From NCBI GenBank assembly GCA_910575105.1, contig CAJTDK010000002.1, forward strand, positions 209,988-273,987: a DNA stretch of 64,000 nt. Direction: 5' to 3'. This DNA comes from Lachnospiraceae bacterium. Its GTDB lineage: Bacteria > Bacillota > Clostridia > Lachnospirales > Lachnospiraceae. Made by a program: the position numbers and the translations under genes. Below are positions 8,949 to 19,788 of this stretch, one piece after another. The number at the start of each line of letters is the position of its first letter. The stretch's first letter is position 1. Below the pieces are notes generated by a model. It saw only the letters and a list, made by a program, of their open reading frames with translations. It did no database searches and was not told the origin of the DNA.

Positions 8949-8976
8949 TTGAAATATTTATATAAATGTTTATAAT
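8949..8976 (+). promoter_or_regulatory. Promoter with overlapping operator for second LacI gene
   Basis: TTGAAA (8949-8954), 16-base spacer, TATAAT (8971-8976). The operator-like dyad TATAAATGTTTATA (8961-8974) covers the spacer and -10 box, which suggests repression by a LacI-family protein, possibly by autoregulation. Confidence 0.7.
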
Positions 8977-9017
8977 GTAAGCATAAAGAATAGAACAAGA
9001 CAAAGGGCGGTGAAAAA

Positions 9018-10037
9018 GTGAAAGTCAGTATAAAGAAGATAAGTCAGGCGACGGGCTTTTCTCCGGCAACTGTATCCAACGCTTTGAACCGTAAAAAAGG
9101 CGTCAACAGTGAAACGTCAGAAAAAATCTTTAGGGCGGCCGAGGAGCTTGGCTACCACCCGGAAAAGGTGATTACAAAGATCAAGTTCGTCACTTATCGG
9201 AAGAACGGCCGGATCATCGATAACAACCAGTTTTTTCCGGCCATGATCGAAGGGGTGGAAAAGCAGGCGAAGGACTTGGGCTATGAGACCATTTTCAGCA
9301 GGCTTGACTGCGAGGATGAGAGCTTTGAGGAGCGGCTTTCAGAGGTTTTGGAGGACACAGGCTCCCTGATGATCCTTCTGGGGGCAGAGATGATGGATGA
9401 GGACTTTCTTGCGTTCAGGGATTACAAGGGACATATGGTGCTCCTTGACGGATGGTCCGAGGACATGAGATTTGACGGAGTACTGATTAATAATACAGAT
9501 TCGGTGTGCCACGCCATGGAGTATCTGATCCGGAAAGGGCACAAAGAGATCGGATATCTCAGAGGGAATTACCGGATAAAGGCATTCCGCTACCGGGAAT
9601 ACGGATACGTACGGGTGCTTGGTAAATACGGACTTCCTATAAGAAAAGAGTATCAGGTTACGATAGGCACACAGCTTGAAACAGCCTATGAAGATATGAA
9701 GAAGTTTTTGGAGAAGGATCCAAAGCTTCCTACCGCATATTTCGCAGACAATGACATCATCGCGCTGGGCGCTATGCGGGCGCTGAAGGAGAAAGGGATC
9801 CGGATTCCGGAGGACGTCTCCATCGTGGGATTTGACGATATTCCCTTCGGCGCGGTGTCGGCGCCGGAGCTTACCACTATCCATGTGTACAAGCAGGAGC
9901 TTGGCAAGGTGGCAGTGAGAAGGGTCCTGGACCATATCCAGTATCCCGGTCGGCATGAGAGGATGAAGATACAGATCTGCACGAAGTTCATCGAACGGGG
10001 AAGCGTGAAGGACCTGAGAGGACAGGAGGGCGGATAA
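9018..10037 (+). CDS. LacI family transcriptional regulator
   Basis: 339 residues beginning at GTG or the following AAAGTC; the frame opens GTGAAAGTCAGTATAAAG after GGGCGGTGAAAAA. HTH MKVSIKKISQATGFSPATVS is nearly identical to the upstream paralogue. The effector domain shows LIRKGHKEIGYLRG, AYFADNDIIALGAMRALKEK and VSIVGFDDIPFGAVSAPELTT. It lies 183 bases before the sugar-isomerase gene on the same strand and its own promoter overlaps an operator-like dyad, so it is the likely local regulator of the operon, with the operon possibly read through from it. Confidence 0.93.
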   Translation: MKVSIKKISQATGFSPATVSNALNRKKGVNSETSEKIFRAAEELGYHPEKVITKIKFVTYRKNGRIIDNNQFFPAMIEGVEKQAKDLGYETIFSRLDCEDESFEERLSEVLEDTGSLMILLGAEMMDEDFLAFRDYKGHMVLLDGWSEDMRFDGVLINNTDSVCHAMEYLIRKGHKEIGYLRGNYRIKAFRYREYGYVRVLGKYGLPIRKEYQVTIGTQLETAYEDMKKFLEKDPKLPTAYFADNDIIALGAMRALKEKGIRIPEDVSIVGFDDIPFGAVSAPELTTIHVYKQELGKVAVRRVLDHIQYPGRHERMKIQICTKFIERGSVKDLRGQEGG

Positions 10038-10220
10038 AGGCATGACGAAGGGAAAAGCTTCGTATAGCAGAGCCGGATAACAGCATGAGACATGGTAAAG
10101 GATCTATGTGCACCGGATATCGGATGTCGGCAAATGACACCGAAGGATGGATGATGTACTGGATATAGATAAGCGTACCGTTATGGTGCGCCGTCTGAAA
10201 CAAAAAAGGAGGAAGAAAGA

Positions 10221-11621
10221 ATGGCAACTATCAAACTGGGATATGCACCGACCAGAAGAAGCATCTTCAGCGCGCCGGATGCGATCAAGTACAGAGGACT
10301 GACTGCAGACAGGCTAAAAGAGCTTGGCATTGATTTCGTAGATATCGACGACATCAACGAGGAAGGCCTTCTATATAACGATGATGACATGAAGAAAATC
10401 GCGGCGAAGTTCAAGTCAGAGGGAATCGACGGTTTATTCCTTCCCCACTGCAATTTCGGTACAGAGTACCTTTGCGCAAGGCTGGCAAAGGAGCTTGGCG
10501 TTCCGGTGCTTTTATGGGGACCTCTTGACGAGAGGCCGGAGGCCGACGGAACAAGACTCAGGGATACACAGTGCGGGCTGTTTGCGACAGGAAAGGTGCT
10601 CAGAAGATTCAGGGTGCCATTTACCTATATGACCAACTGCCGGCTTAACGACCCAGTATTCGAGCGGGGCTTAAGAGATTTCCTTGCAGTGTGCAATGTA
10701 GTGAAGACTTTCAGGAATATCCGCATCTTACAGATTTCCACAAGGCCCTTTGACTTCTGGACGACCATGTGCAACGAAGGCGAGCTTCTTGAGAAGTTCA
10801 ATATCCAGCTTTCCCCGATTCCGATGACAGAGCTGACAGAAGAGATGAAGGCAGTAAAGGCAGAGGGAAAGAAGCTGGCGGACATGATCGCTTATATTAA
10901 TGAGAACATGGAAGTTAGGATTAAAGATCATGAGGTGGAGAATGTGGCAGCCCTTGCTGTAGCCATGGAGCAGTTAGTAGAAAAGTACGGCTGCAAGGCA
11001 GCGGCGATCCAGTGCTGGAACGCACTCCAGACAGAGATCGGGATCATGCCCTGCGCAGCCAATGCCATCTTAAATGAAAAGGGAATCCCGGTTGTCTGTG
11101 AGACAGACATTCACGGCGCTATTACCGCACTTCTTGTAGAGGCGGCAGGTATGGACGAGACGAGAGGATTCTTCGCAGACTGGACTATCCGCCATCCGGA
11201 TATCGCAAACGGCGAGCTCTTACAGCACTGCGGACCGTGGCCGATCTCCGTGGCCCAGGAGAAACCTGAACTTACCTACCCGCTGGCTTTCGATCATCCG
11301 GGAAGCCTTACCGCAGAAGCGAAGCACGGCGATGTGACTCTCTGCCGGTTTGACGGGGACAACGGAGAGTATTCCCTTCTTCTTGGAAATGCTAAAGGCG
11401 TTGACGGGCCGAAGGGCATGGGCACCTACCTCTGGGTAGAAGTAGAGAACATCAAGCGCCTGGAGGCGAAGATCGTAGAAGGGCCGTACATCCACCACTG
11501 CGTAGGCATACATAAGGATGTGGTGCCGGTGCTCTACGAGGCATGTAAGTACATCGGCATTAAGCCTGACCTGTATGACCCGGTTGAAGAAGACGTAAAA
11601 GCATATCTTAGAGGAGAATGA
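10221..11621 (+). CDS. L-fucose/L-arabinose isomerase-like sugar isomerase
   Basis: 466 residues, no signal peptide. The fold signature is that of the L-fucose isomerase-like group (COG2407): N-terminal Rossmann-like domains (DGLFLPHCNFGTEYLCARL, VPVLLWGPLDERPEADGTRL) and a C-terminal part with the metal/catalytic-looking motif VVCETDIHGAITALL (near residues 292-306) and a His-rich end (VEGPYIHHCVGIH). Expected to interconvert an aldose and a ketose in the cytoplasm. It precedes the two transketolase subunit genes by three bases, so the product ketose is probably phosphorylated by one of the operon kinases and cleaved by transketolase. Start follows AAAAAAGGAGGAAGAA. Confidence 0.85.
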   Translation: MATIKLGYAPTRRSIFSAPDAIKYRGLTADRLKELGIDFVDIDDINEEGLLYNDDDMKKIAAKFKSEGIDGLFLPHCNFGTEYLCARLAKELGVPVLLWGPLDERPEADGTRLRDTQCGLFATGKVLRRFRVPFTYMTNCRLNDPVFERGLRDFLAVCNVVKTFRNIRILQISTRPFDFWTTMCNEGELLEKFNIQLSPIPMTELTEEMKAVKAEGKKLADMIAYINENMEVRIKDHEVENVAALAVAMEQLVEKYGCKAAAIQCWNALQTEIGIMPCAANAILNEKGIPVVCETDIHGAITALLVEAAGMDETRGFFADWTIRHPDIANGELLQHCGPWPISVAQEKPELTYPLAFDHPGSLTAEAKHGDVTLCRFDGDNGEYSLLLGNAKGVDGPKGMGTYLWVEVENIKRLEAKIVEGPYIHHCVGIHKDVVPVLYEACKYIGIKPDLYDPVEEDVKAYLRGE

Positions 11622-11624
11622 TCT

Positions 11625-12450
11625 ATGGAAAATTTAAAAGCACTGGCTTATGAGCTGAGAGAGAATGTCATCGATATGATTGTGGAAGGCAAGGCGGGAC
11701 ATATCGGCGGCGACATGAGCGTTATGGAGATACTGACAGAGATCTATTTTGACCAGATGAATATCAGCCCGGAGAATATGGACGATCCGGACAGAGACAA
11801 GTTTATCATGAGCAAAGGGCATTCGGTAGAGGCGTATTACGCAGTACTGGCGGCAAAGGGATTCTTTGACATCAAGGACGTGGTTGCCACCTTCAGCAAG
11901 TTCGGCTCTGCATTTATCGGACATCCCAACAACAAGCTGCCGGGTATCGAGATGAACTCCGGCTCCTTAGGACACGGACTTCCGGTGAGCGTGGGCATGG
12001 CGCTGTCAGGAAAGATGGATAAGAAAGATTACCGGGTATATACCGTTATGGGCGACGGCGAGATCGCGGAAGGCTCCGTATGGGAAGGCGCTATGGCGGC
12101 AAGCCACTATAAGCTTGACAATCTCTGCGCAGTCGTAGACCGTAACCGCCTGCAGATCTCTGGCAACACCGAAGACGTGATGGCTCACGACGACCTTCAC
12201 GACAGATGGAGCGCTTTCGGCTGGAATGTCATCGACGTAGCCGACGGCAACGACATCGGCCAGTTAAAGGCGGCATTTGACGCGGCAAAGGAAGTAAAGG
12301 GCAAGCCGACCGTGCTGATCGCCAACACGGTAAAGGGAAAAGGCTCGTCCGTTATGGAAAATAAAGCGAACTGGCACCACAAGGTTCCGAACGCAGAGGA
12401 ATTAGCACAGATCAGAAAAGATCTTGCAGAGAGAAAGGAGGCGGCGCTTC

Positions 12451-12458
<8 letters not shown>
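11625..12458 (+). CDS. Transketolase, N-terminal (TPP-binding) subunit
   Basis: 277 residues, the N-terminal half of a two-gene transketolase. Thiamine-diphosphate motif GDGEIAEGSVWEGAMAASHY...DRN (near residues 143-175), and SLGHGLPVSVGMALSGK. It ends inside the start of the second subunit (8-base overlap), the normal arrangement of split transketolases, so this is not a broken gene. In this operon it probably cleaves a ketose phosphate made by the isomerase and kinases rather than serving the general pentose phosphate pathway. Split transketolase with an isomerase and FGGY kinase also describes the known D-apiose pathway (apulose-4-phosphate transketolase). Confidence 0.93.
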
Positions 12459-14536
<2,078 letters not shown>

Positions 14537-14576
14537 TTTTGGAAAACGCAGATATCAGATAAGACAACAGGTATTT

Positions 14577-14609
14577 ACGGAGGGCGCGCTTTCGCGGCGC
14601 GTCCTCCGT
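14577..14609 (+). promoter_or_regulatory. Strong GC hairpin after binding-protein gene
   Basis: ACGGAGGGCGCGC paired with GCGCGTCCTCCGT across a short loop, without a T tract. Such a structure would protect the 3' end of the binding-protein mRNA and let less transcript continue into the transporter genes, giving the usual excess of binding protein. Confidence 0.7.
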
Positions 14610-14714
14610 GTGATATCGGAGGATATCGAAACTCTTTATGTAAAGTATGAATGTTTTTTGAACATAAATATCCCGGGGAAGGATATTTAAAATAAAGAAT
14701 TAAAGGAGGCAGCT

Positions 14715-15368
14715 ATGAAAAAACGTGCAATAGCTCTTGGACTGACTCTTGCGCTTTCTGCATCCACACTGCTTACAGGATGCGGGATCGTAAAGGTCGT
14801 AAAGATCGGGGAAGAGGGAAAGTATACCGGAAATGTGGAATTTAACGCAGGCGACGACGTTGCCGCCATCTGGGAGAGTTCCGCGCTGCCGGAGATGAAC
14901 GAGACAGCGGTTGACCTGACCGAATTTCTCACGCAGTCAAACGGGGACCTGACAGCGCTGGCAGGCGATTACGGGAAATACTCCATGGGCGACTCCGGAG
15001 AGTTAAGCTATGTGGTAAAGGGAACTGGAACTGTAGAGGAGGTCAACACAGAGTCTCAGGCGGGATTCATGACCGTGAAGCTTGACGGCTACACCGGCTC
15101 TGAGGCCGTGAAGATCCAGATCGGGCCTGTGTACAAGGGGTCTTCGATCCGGGACAGCTTAAGCTTTATTAAATTCGGCGACTATAAGAATCAGGAAGAG
15201 TGGGCGGCAGTGTCACAGAGCATCAACAAGGTGGTGGCAGACGACGTAGTAGGCCCGGCTGATCCGGCGTCCTTACAGGGAAAGACCATTTCATTTGTGG
15301 GGGCGTTTACCGTGTCTTCCGGAAGCACGGACGTGCTCATCACACCGGTCGTTCTGGAGGCGGAGTAG
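14715..15368 (+). CDS. DUF2291 family lipoprotein
   Basis: 217 residues. Lipoprotein signal MKKRAIALGLTLALSAS with lipobox LLTGC (Cys near residue 23) and then the typical DUF2291 opening GIVKVVKIGEEGKYTGNVEF. Later motifs AIWESSALPEM and GPVYKGSSIRDSLSFIKFGDYKNQ are characteristic. The family is found almost only beside sugar ABC transporters, between binding protein and ATPase, as here. Anchored on the outer face of the membrane; exact function unknown, possibly an accessory to substrate capture. Site AAAGGAGGCAGCT precedes the ATG. Confidence 0.88.
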   Translation: MKKRAIALGLTLALSASTLLTGCGIVKVVKIGEEGKYTGNVEFNAGDDVAAIWESSALPEMNETAVDLTEFLTQSNGDLTALAGDYGKYSMGDSGELSYVVKGTGTVEEVNTESQAGFMTVKLDGYTGSEAVKIQIGPVYKGSSIRDSLSFIKFGDYKNQEEWAAVSQSINKVVADDVVGPADPASLQGKTISFVGAFTVSSGSTDVLITPVVLEAE

Positions 15369-15401
15369 GGATTTGTGAAAGAAAAAAGGAGATAACAGAC
15401 T

Positions 15402-16940
15402 ATGGGTGAAGGATATAAGTGCAGGGAGGACGTATTTCTCCATGCAGAAAAGATAAGTAAGATTTATCCCGGTACGAAAGCGCTCGATGAAGTATCCTTT
15501 GACTTGCTCAGGGGCAAGGTGAATGTACTGATCGGGGAGAACGGCGCCGGAAAATCTACCCTGATGAAGATGATTGCCGGAATTGAACAGCCGAATGAAG
15601 GCAAGATGTATATCGGGGAAGAGGAAGTATACTTTAAGAATACCACCGAGGCGAGAAAGCACGGCATCGGAATCATCCATCAGGAGCTGAGCCTGTTCCC
15701 GAACCTTAACGTGTACCAGAACATTTACATGAACAAGGAAAAGACAAAGGGAAGGTTCGCGCTTGATAATAAGCAGCATATGGAAGGGGCGAAGGCGGTT
15801 CTTGAACGGCTTGAGCACCCGCTTGATTTAAACCAGAAGGTAGGGGAGCTTAGAGTTGGCCAGCAGCAGATGATCGAGATTGCCAGAAATCTTGTGGAGG
15901 ATGACCTTAAGGTGCTGATCATGGATGAGCCGACGTCTTCGCTCAGCCAGCAGGAGGTTAAGGTTCTCTTTAAGATCATGCGAGAGCTTACGGCGGCGGG
16001 TATCTCCATCGTATACATCTCCCACAGGCTTGAGGAGATCATGGAGATTGGCGACCATGTGACCATCCTTAGGGACGGCAAGTATGTTGCGGACTCGGAT
16101 GTAAAGGATATCGATGTTTCGTGGATCGTCCACCAGATGACCGGAGGAGCTAAGTCCTATCCGACGAGAGACCGTGAGGTTGACTGGTCTAAAGTGGAAA
16201 ATGTACTGGAAGTAAAAGATCTCTGTCTTCCCAAGGCGGGCGGCGGCTACCTTGTGGATCATTTAAGCTTTGAGCTGAAAAAGGGAGAGGTTCTTGGTAT
16301 CTACGGCCTGATGGGCGCGGGGAGAAGCGAGGTGTTCGAGTGCCTGATGGGACTGCATCCGGAGCATACGGGGAAGGTGGTCATGGAGGGCAGGGAGCTT
16401 AACATCAAGTCCATCAAGCAGCAGATCGACAATGGCTTTGCCCTGATTCCGGAGGACAGACAGGCGCAGGGGCTTGTGCAGACTCTGGATATCGAGAAGA
16501 ACTGCTCTCTGTCGGCGCTGACCAGATATAAGAAGGGACCGTTCCTTGATGCTAAGCTTGAGGGCGAAAAAGTAGACGGGCAGATCAAGGATATACATAT
16601 TAAAGTAGCGGATAAGAAACTGCCGATCCTTTCCCTGTCAGGCGGTAATCAGCAGAAGGTCGTTATCGGGAAAGGTATCTTAACGACGCCTAAGATCCTG
16701 CTTATGGATGAGCCGAGCCGCGGTATTGATATCGGCGCGAAGACAGAGGTTTTCGAGATTATTAACAAGTATGCGGAGGAAGGGCTTTCGATCATCGTTA
16801 TCTCTTCTGAGCTGCAGGAGATCGTGGCGATTTCAGACCGTATCATCGTTTTGTCAAATGGTCTGAAGACGGGCGAGTTCTATGGCGATGAGATTGAGCA
16901 GGATACACTGGTACTGGCATCTTATAAGGGCCATCATTAA
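15402..16940 (+). CDS. Sugar ABC transporter ATP-binding protein (RbsA-type)
   Basis: 512 residues with two ABC cassettes. First: Walker A GENGAGKS (near residues 46-53), signature LRVGQQQMIEIARNL, Walker B VLIMDEPTSSL. Second: degenerate Walker A GLMGAGRS, signature LSLSGGNQQKVVIGK, Walker B ILLMDEPSRGIDIGAK. This double-cassette plan is that of ribose/xylose/galactoside importers. It energises uptake through the permease encoded 21 bases downstream. Starts at ATG 15402 after AAAAAAGGAGATAACAGACT. Confidence 0.95.
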   Translation: MGEGYKCREDVFLHAEKISKIYPGTKALDEVSFDLLRGKVNVLIGENGAGKSTLMKMIAGIEQPNEGKMYIGEEEVYFKNTTEARKHGIGIIHQELSLFPNLNVYQNIYMNKEKTKGRFALDNKQHMEGAKAVLERLEHPLDLNQKVGELRVGQQQMIEIARNLVEDDLKVLIMDEPTSSLSQQEVKVLFKIMRELTAAGISIVYISHRLEEIMEIGDHVTILRDGKYVADSDVKDIDVSWIVHQMTGGAKSYPTRDREVDWSKVENVLEVKDLCLPKAGGGYLVDHLSFELKKGEVLGIYGLMGAGRSEVFECLMGLHPEHTGKVVMEGRELNIKSIKQQIDNGFALIPEDRQAQGLVQTLDIEKNCSLSALTRYKKGPFLDAKLEGEKVDGQIKDIHIKVADKKLPILSLSGGNQQKVVIGKGILTTPKILLMDEPSRGIDIGAKTEVFEIINKYAEEGLSIIVISSELQEIVAISDRIIVLSNGLKTGEFYGDEIEQDTLVLASYKGHH

Positions 16941-16961
16941 GAGTAAAAGGAGAGTTAAATT

Positions 16962-18014
16962 ATGGCAGCGAAACAAAATTCTGGAAATAATAAATTAGCG
17001 ATGACCATATTAAAGGGTCGTACGTTTATTGTATTGATTATTCTGCTTATTTTCTTTAGTATTACGGCAGATAACTTTATGAGTGCGGGAGCGCTCCTTA
17101 CGGTTGCAAAGCATGTGGCTCTTTACGGAATCCTTGCGATCGGCATGACTTACGTGATCATCACGGGCGGCATCGACCTCTCCGTTGGTTCGGTGGCAGG
17201 CCTTGCGGGTATGATCGCGGGCGGGCTGATCCAGGAGGGCTTAACCCTTAAGATGTTCGGCGTGACCCTCTACTTCAGTGTTCCGATGATCGTGCTGATC
17301 ACGGTTTTGCTGGGCGCGCTGATGGGTATGCTTAACGGTATCGTTATCACGAAGTTTAACGTAGCGCCGTTCATCGCTACTTTAGGTACGATGTATATCT
17401 GGCGCGGATTTGCCAATATCCGTTCCAACGGCGCGACATTCTCTGAGCTTGCCGGAAGCGAAGGGCTTGGCAACACAGGCTTTGAGGTGTTCGGGCGTAA
17501 CCTTGGCGGCACAGCGATCCCTTGCGGTGTTCTTATCCTTGCGATTATCGCGGTAGCGGCAGGGCTTGTCCTGAAGAAAACGCCCTTCGGCTGGCATGTG
17601 CTTTCCATCGGCGGAAATGAGAAGGCGTCTAAGCTTTCTGGTATCAAGGTTGACCGGGTAAAGATCTGGGTATATGCATTTTCCGGATTCTGCTCTGCGG
17701 TTGTCGGGATCATCGCGACTTCACAGCTCGTATCTGCAACACCGAAGACTGGCGAGTCTTGGGAAATGAATGCCATCGCGGCGTCCGTACTTGGCGGAAC
17801 GTCCATGGCGGGCGGTGTCGGAACTGTCGGCGGAACGATCGTCGGAGCGTTCGTTATCGGTGTGATCAATGATGGTATGACGATGTGCGGCGTAACAGAG
17901 TTCTGGCAGAAGATTATCAGAGGACTTGTGATCATTATCGCGGTAATCATCGACCAGGTACAGAGAAATCTGCAGGCAAAGATGGCATTGCAGGCACGGA
18001 ACGAGAATAAGTAA
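16962..18014 (+). CDS. Sugar ABC transporter permease (RbsC-type)
   Basis: 350-residue integral membrane protein with about nine hydrophobic segments and the family motifs GGIDLSVGSVAGLAGM (near residues 70-85) and the EAA-like region GGNEKASKLSGIKVDRVKIW. One permease gene with one double ATPase implies a homodimeric channel. Starts after AAAAGGAGAGTTAAATT. It is followed by a 370-base hairpin-rich stretch before rbsD. Confidence 0.95.
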   Translation: MAAKQNSGNNKLAMTILKGRTFIVLIILLIFFSITADNFMSAGALLTVAKHVALYGILAIGMTYVIITGGIDLSVGSVAGLAGMIAGGLIQEGLTLKMFGVTLYFSVPMIVLITVLLGALMGMLNGIVITKFNVAPFIATLGTMYIWRGFANIRSNGATFSELAGSEGLGNTGFEVFGRNLGGTAIPCGVLILAIIAVAAGLVLKKTPFGWHVLSIGGNEKASKLSGIKVDRVKIWVYAFSGFCSAVVGIIATSQLVSATPKTGESWEMNAIAASVLGGTSMAGGVGTVGGTIVGAFVIGVINDGMTMCGVTEFWQKIIRGLVIIIAVIIDQVQRNLQAKMALQARNENK

Positions 18015-18384
18015 GGTGTTAAGTGAGCAGCCCGGCTAGATTGATATTCCTACGAAACCACGCTTTCGCTCGGGAAAAACGTAGCAGTACTAGTGCTCCA
18101 TCCTGGTAGAAACCGGACGGAGCACTAGGTTCAACGCATATACCAGACTCGGGAAACTTCGCCTGGTATATGTGTTTCACTAAGTGCTGACGTTTTTTAC
18201 GGGATTTTTTAGGAACATCAATCCAGCTGGGCTGCGCTGCAGGCTGCGGCTGAAGCGGGGAAGCGAGTTGTGGACTGTTTTGACTTTTTGCGGTAAAGTG
18301 AGTTTCGGGGTGCTTGGCTTTTTGCGGTAAAGTAAGTTCGGGGTGCTTTGGGTTTTGGTGAATTTGGAAAGGATGGTGTTTTTG
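18015..18384. other. Hairpin-rich interval between permease and rbsD
   Basis: No supported gene. Three hairpins follow each other: CTACG (18050-18054)/CGTAG (18080-18084); TAGTGCTCC (18091-18099)/GGAGCACTA (18119-18127); CATATACCAG (18137-18146)/CTGGTATATG (18163-18172). Then come two 31-32-bp direct repeats at 18284-18315 and 18318-18348 (core TTTTTGCGGTAAAGT and CGGGGTGCTT). The block looks like an inserted repeat cassette inside an otherwise tight operon. Confidence 0.65.
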
Positions 18385-18780
18385 ATGAAGAAGAGAGGGA
18401 TTATTAATGCTCAGCTTGCGGGGCTTATCGCGGGGCTGGGACATAAGGATCTGTTTATGATCGCGGACGGGGGGATGCCGGTTCCGAAGGGCGTGGAGAT
18501 CGTGGATCTGGCGCTTTGCGGCGGGGTTCCGACTTTCCGGCAGGTGATGGACGCGGTTCTTGATGAGGCGCAGGTGGAGTTTTATACTGTAGCGGAGGAG
18601 ATTAAGGAGAATAATCCGGAGCTTTTATCTTATATTCAGGAGAAGCTTGACGGGGTGGATTCGGAGATGATCGCTCATGAGAAGCTTAAAGAGGAGTCTA
18701 AGCGGCTTAAGTTCGTGATCCGGACGGGTGAATTTACGCCCTATCCGAATATTATGCTGCGGGCCGGGGTTGCTTTTTAG
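18385..18780 (+). CDS. rbsD: D-ribose pyranase (RbsD/FucU family)
   Basis: 131 residues from ATG 18385 (MKKRGIINAQLAGLIAGLGH, the canonical RbsD start); in-frame upstream starts at 18343 and 18373 lack support. Catalytic region HKDLFMIADGGMPVPKG with His near residue 20 and Asp near residue 28; the end FVIRTGEFTPYPNIMLRAGV is typical. Catalyses interconversion of pyranose and furanose forms so that imported sugar matches its kinase or isomerase. Followed 31 bases later by the ribokinase-like gene. Confidence 0.92.
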   Translation: MKKRGIINAQLAGLIAGLGHKDLFMIADGGMPVPKGVEIVDLALCGGVPTFRQVMDAVLDEAQVEFYTVAEEIKENNPELLSYIQEKLDGVDSEMIAHEKLKEESKRLKFVIRTGEFTPYPNIMLRAGVAF

Positions 18781-18811
18781 ACAAGGGAATTTGGCAGGAG
18801 GGCTATTGATA

Positions 18812-19696
18812 ATGAAGGTATTGAATTTTGGATCTTTGAATCTGGATTATGTGTATTCGGTTGACCATATGGTGACGCCGGGAGAGACCCTGGCCTCTTC
18901 GGGGATGAACGTATTCTGCGGCGGCAAGGGGCTGAATCAGTCGATCGCGCTTGCTAAGGCGGGAGTGGACGTATATCATGCGGGAATGATCGGTAAGGAG
19001 GGCGGCGTTCTTCTCGAGGCTTGCAAGGAGGGCGGTGTAAATGCTGATTTTATCCGAACTGTTTCTGAAAAATCGGGCCATACGATCATTCAGGTGGATA
19101 AGAACGGGCAGAACTGCATCCTTCTGTACGGCGGCGCCAACAGGAGCATCACGAAGGATTTTGTGGATGAGGTGCTGGGGAATTTTGAAAAGGGGGACAT
19201 CCTTCTTTTGCAGAATGAGGTGAATCTGCTGGATTACATTATCGACAGGGCGTACGAGCGGGGGATGATGATCATTCTGAATCCGTCGCCTTACGACAGC
19301 GCTCTTGACGCCTGCGATTTTGGCAAGATCTCTATGTTTTTGTTAAATGAGATTGAAGGCGGCCAGGTGACGGGCGAGAAGGAGACGGATAAGATCCTTG
19401 AAAAGCTGAAGGAGCTTTACCCGGAGGCGAAGGTGGTCCTGACTCTCGGCGGCGACGGCTCTGTGTACCAGTACAAGGATGAGCAGTACCGTCAGGGGAT
19501 CTATCAGGTAAAGGCAGTGGATACGACGGCGGCGGGAGATACATTTACCGGGTACTTTATCTCATCGGTCATCGACGGTATGCCGGTTTCGGAGGGATTG
19601 TCCCTTGCGGCAAAGGCATCTGCGATCGCCGTGTCAAGAGAAGGGGCGACGGCGTCTATTCCGCTTAAGGAAGAGGTGCTGAAGGCAGAGCTGTAA
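18812..19696 (+). CDS. rbsK: Ribokinase-like PfkB sugar kinase
   Basis: 294 residues from ATG 18812 (site GGCAGGAGGGC); a longer frame from 18728 begins inside rbsD. PfkB motifs: N-terminal GSLNLDYVYSVDHMVTPGET, the first signature FCGGKGLNQSIALAKAG (near residues 33-49) and the second VKAVDTTAAGDTFTGYFISS with catalytic Asp (near residue 246). With RbsD and the Rbs-type transporter this suggests ribose-5-phosphate formation, but ribokinase-like enzymes phosphorylate other pentoses too, so the substrate is unproven. Confidence 0.88.
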   Translation: MKVLNFGSLNLDYVYSVDHMVTPGETLASSGMNVFCGGKGLNQSIALAKAGVDVYHAGMIGKEGGVLLEACKEGGVNADFIRTVSEKSGHTIIQVDKNGQNCILLYGGANRSITKDFVDEVLGNFEKGDILLLQNEVNLLDYIIDRAYERGMMIILNPSPYDSALDACDFGKISMFLLNEIEGGQVTGEKETDKILEKLKELYPEAKVVLTLGGDGSVYQYKDEQYRQGIYQVKAVDTTAAGDTFTGYFISSVIDGMPVSEGLSLAAKASAIAVSREGATASIPLKEEVLKAEL

Positions 19697-19788
19697 CACA
19701 GAGGGCAGCCTGAGAGGGCACTGCAGCGGACGTAAGGCGGCGCTGTCGCCGCAGGCTGCACAGATGGGAAAGGTTGAGGAATAGGGCA

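Larger units (their letters stand above)
8583..9017. other. 435-bp AT-rich regulatory interval between the LacI genes
   Basis: No supported gene. The right half is strongly AT-rich and carries three copies of the TATAAATGTTTATA dyad, a further TTGACA at 8923, and a good promoter at 8949-8976. The left 180 bases show no clear terminator or reading frame of note. Confidence 0.6.

Noticed and set aside
18019-18444. 141-residue minus-strand frame in the rbsC-rbsD interval
   Set aside because: It crosses hairpins and tandem repeats, overlaps the start of rbsD, has odd composition and no ribosome binding site.
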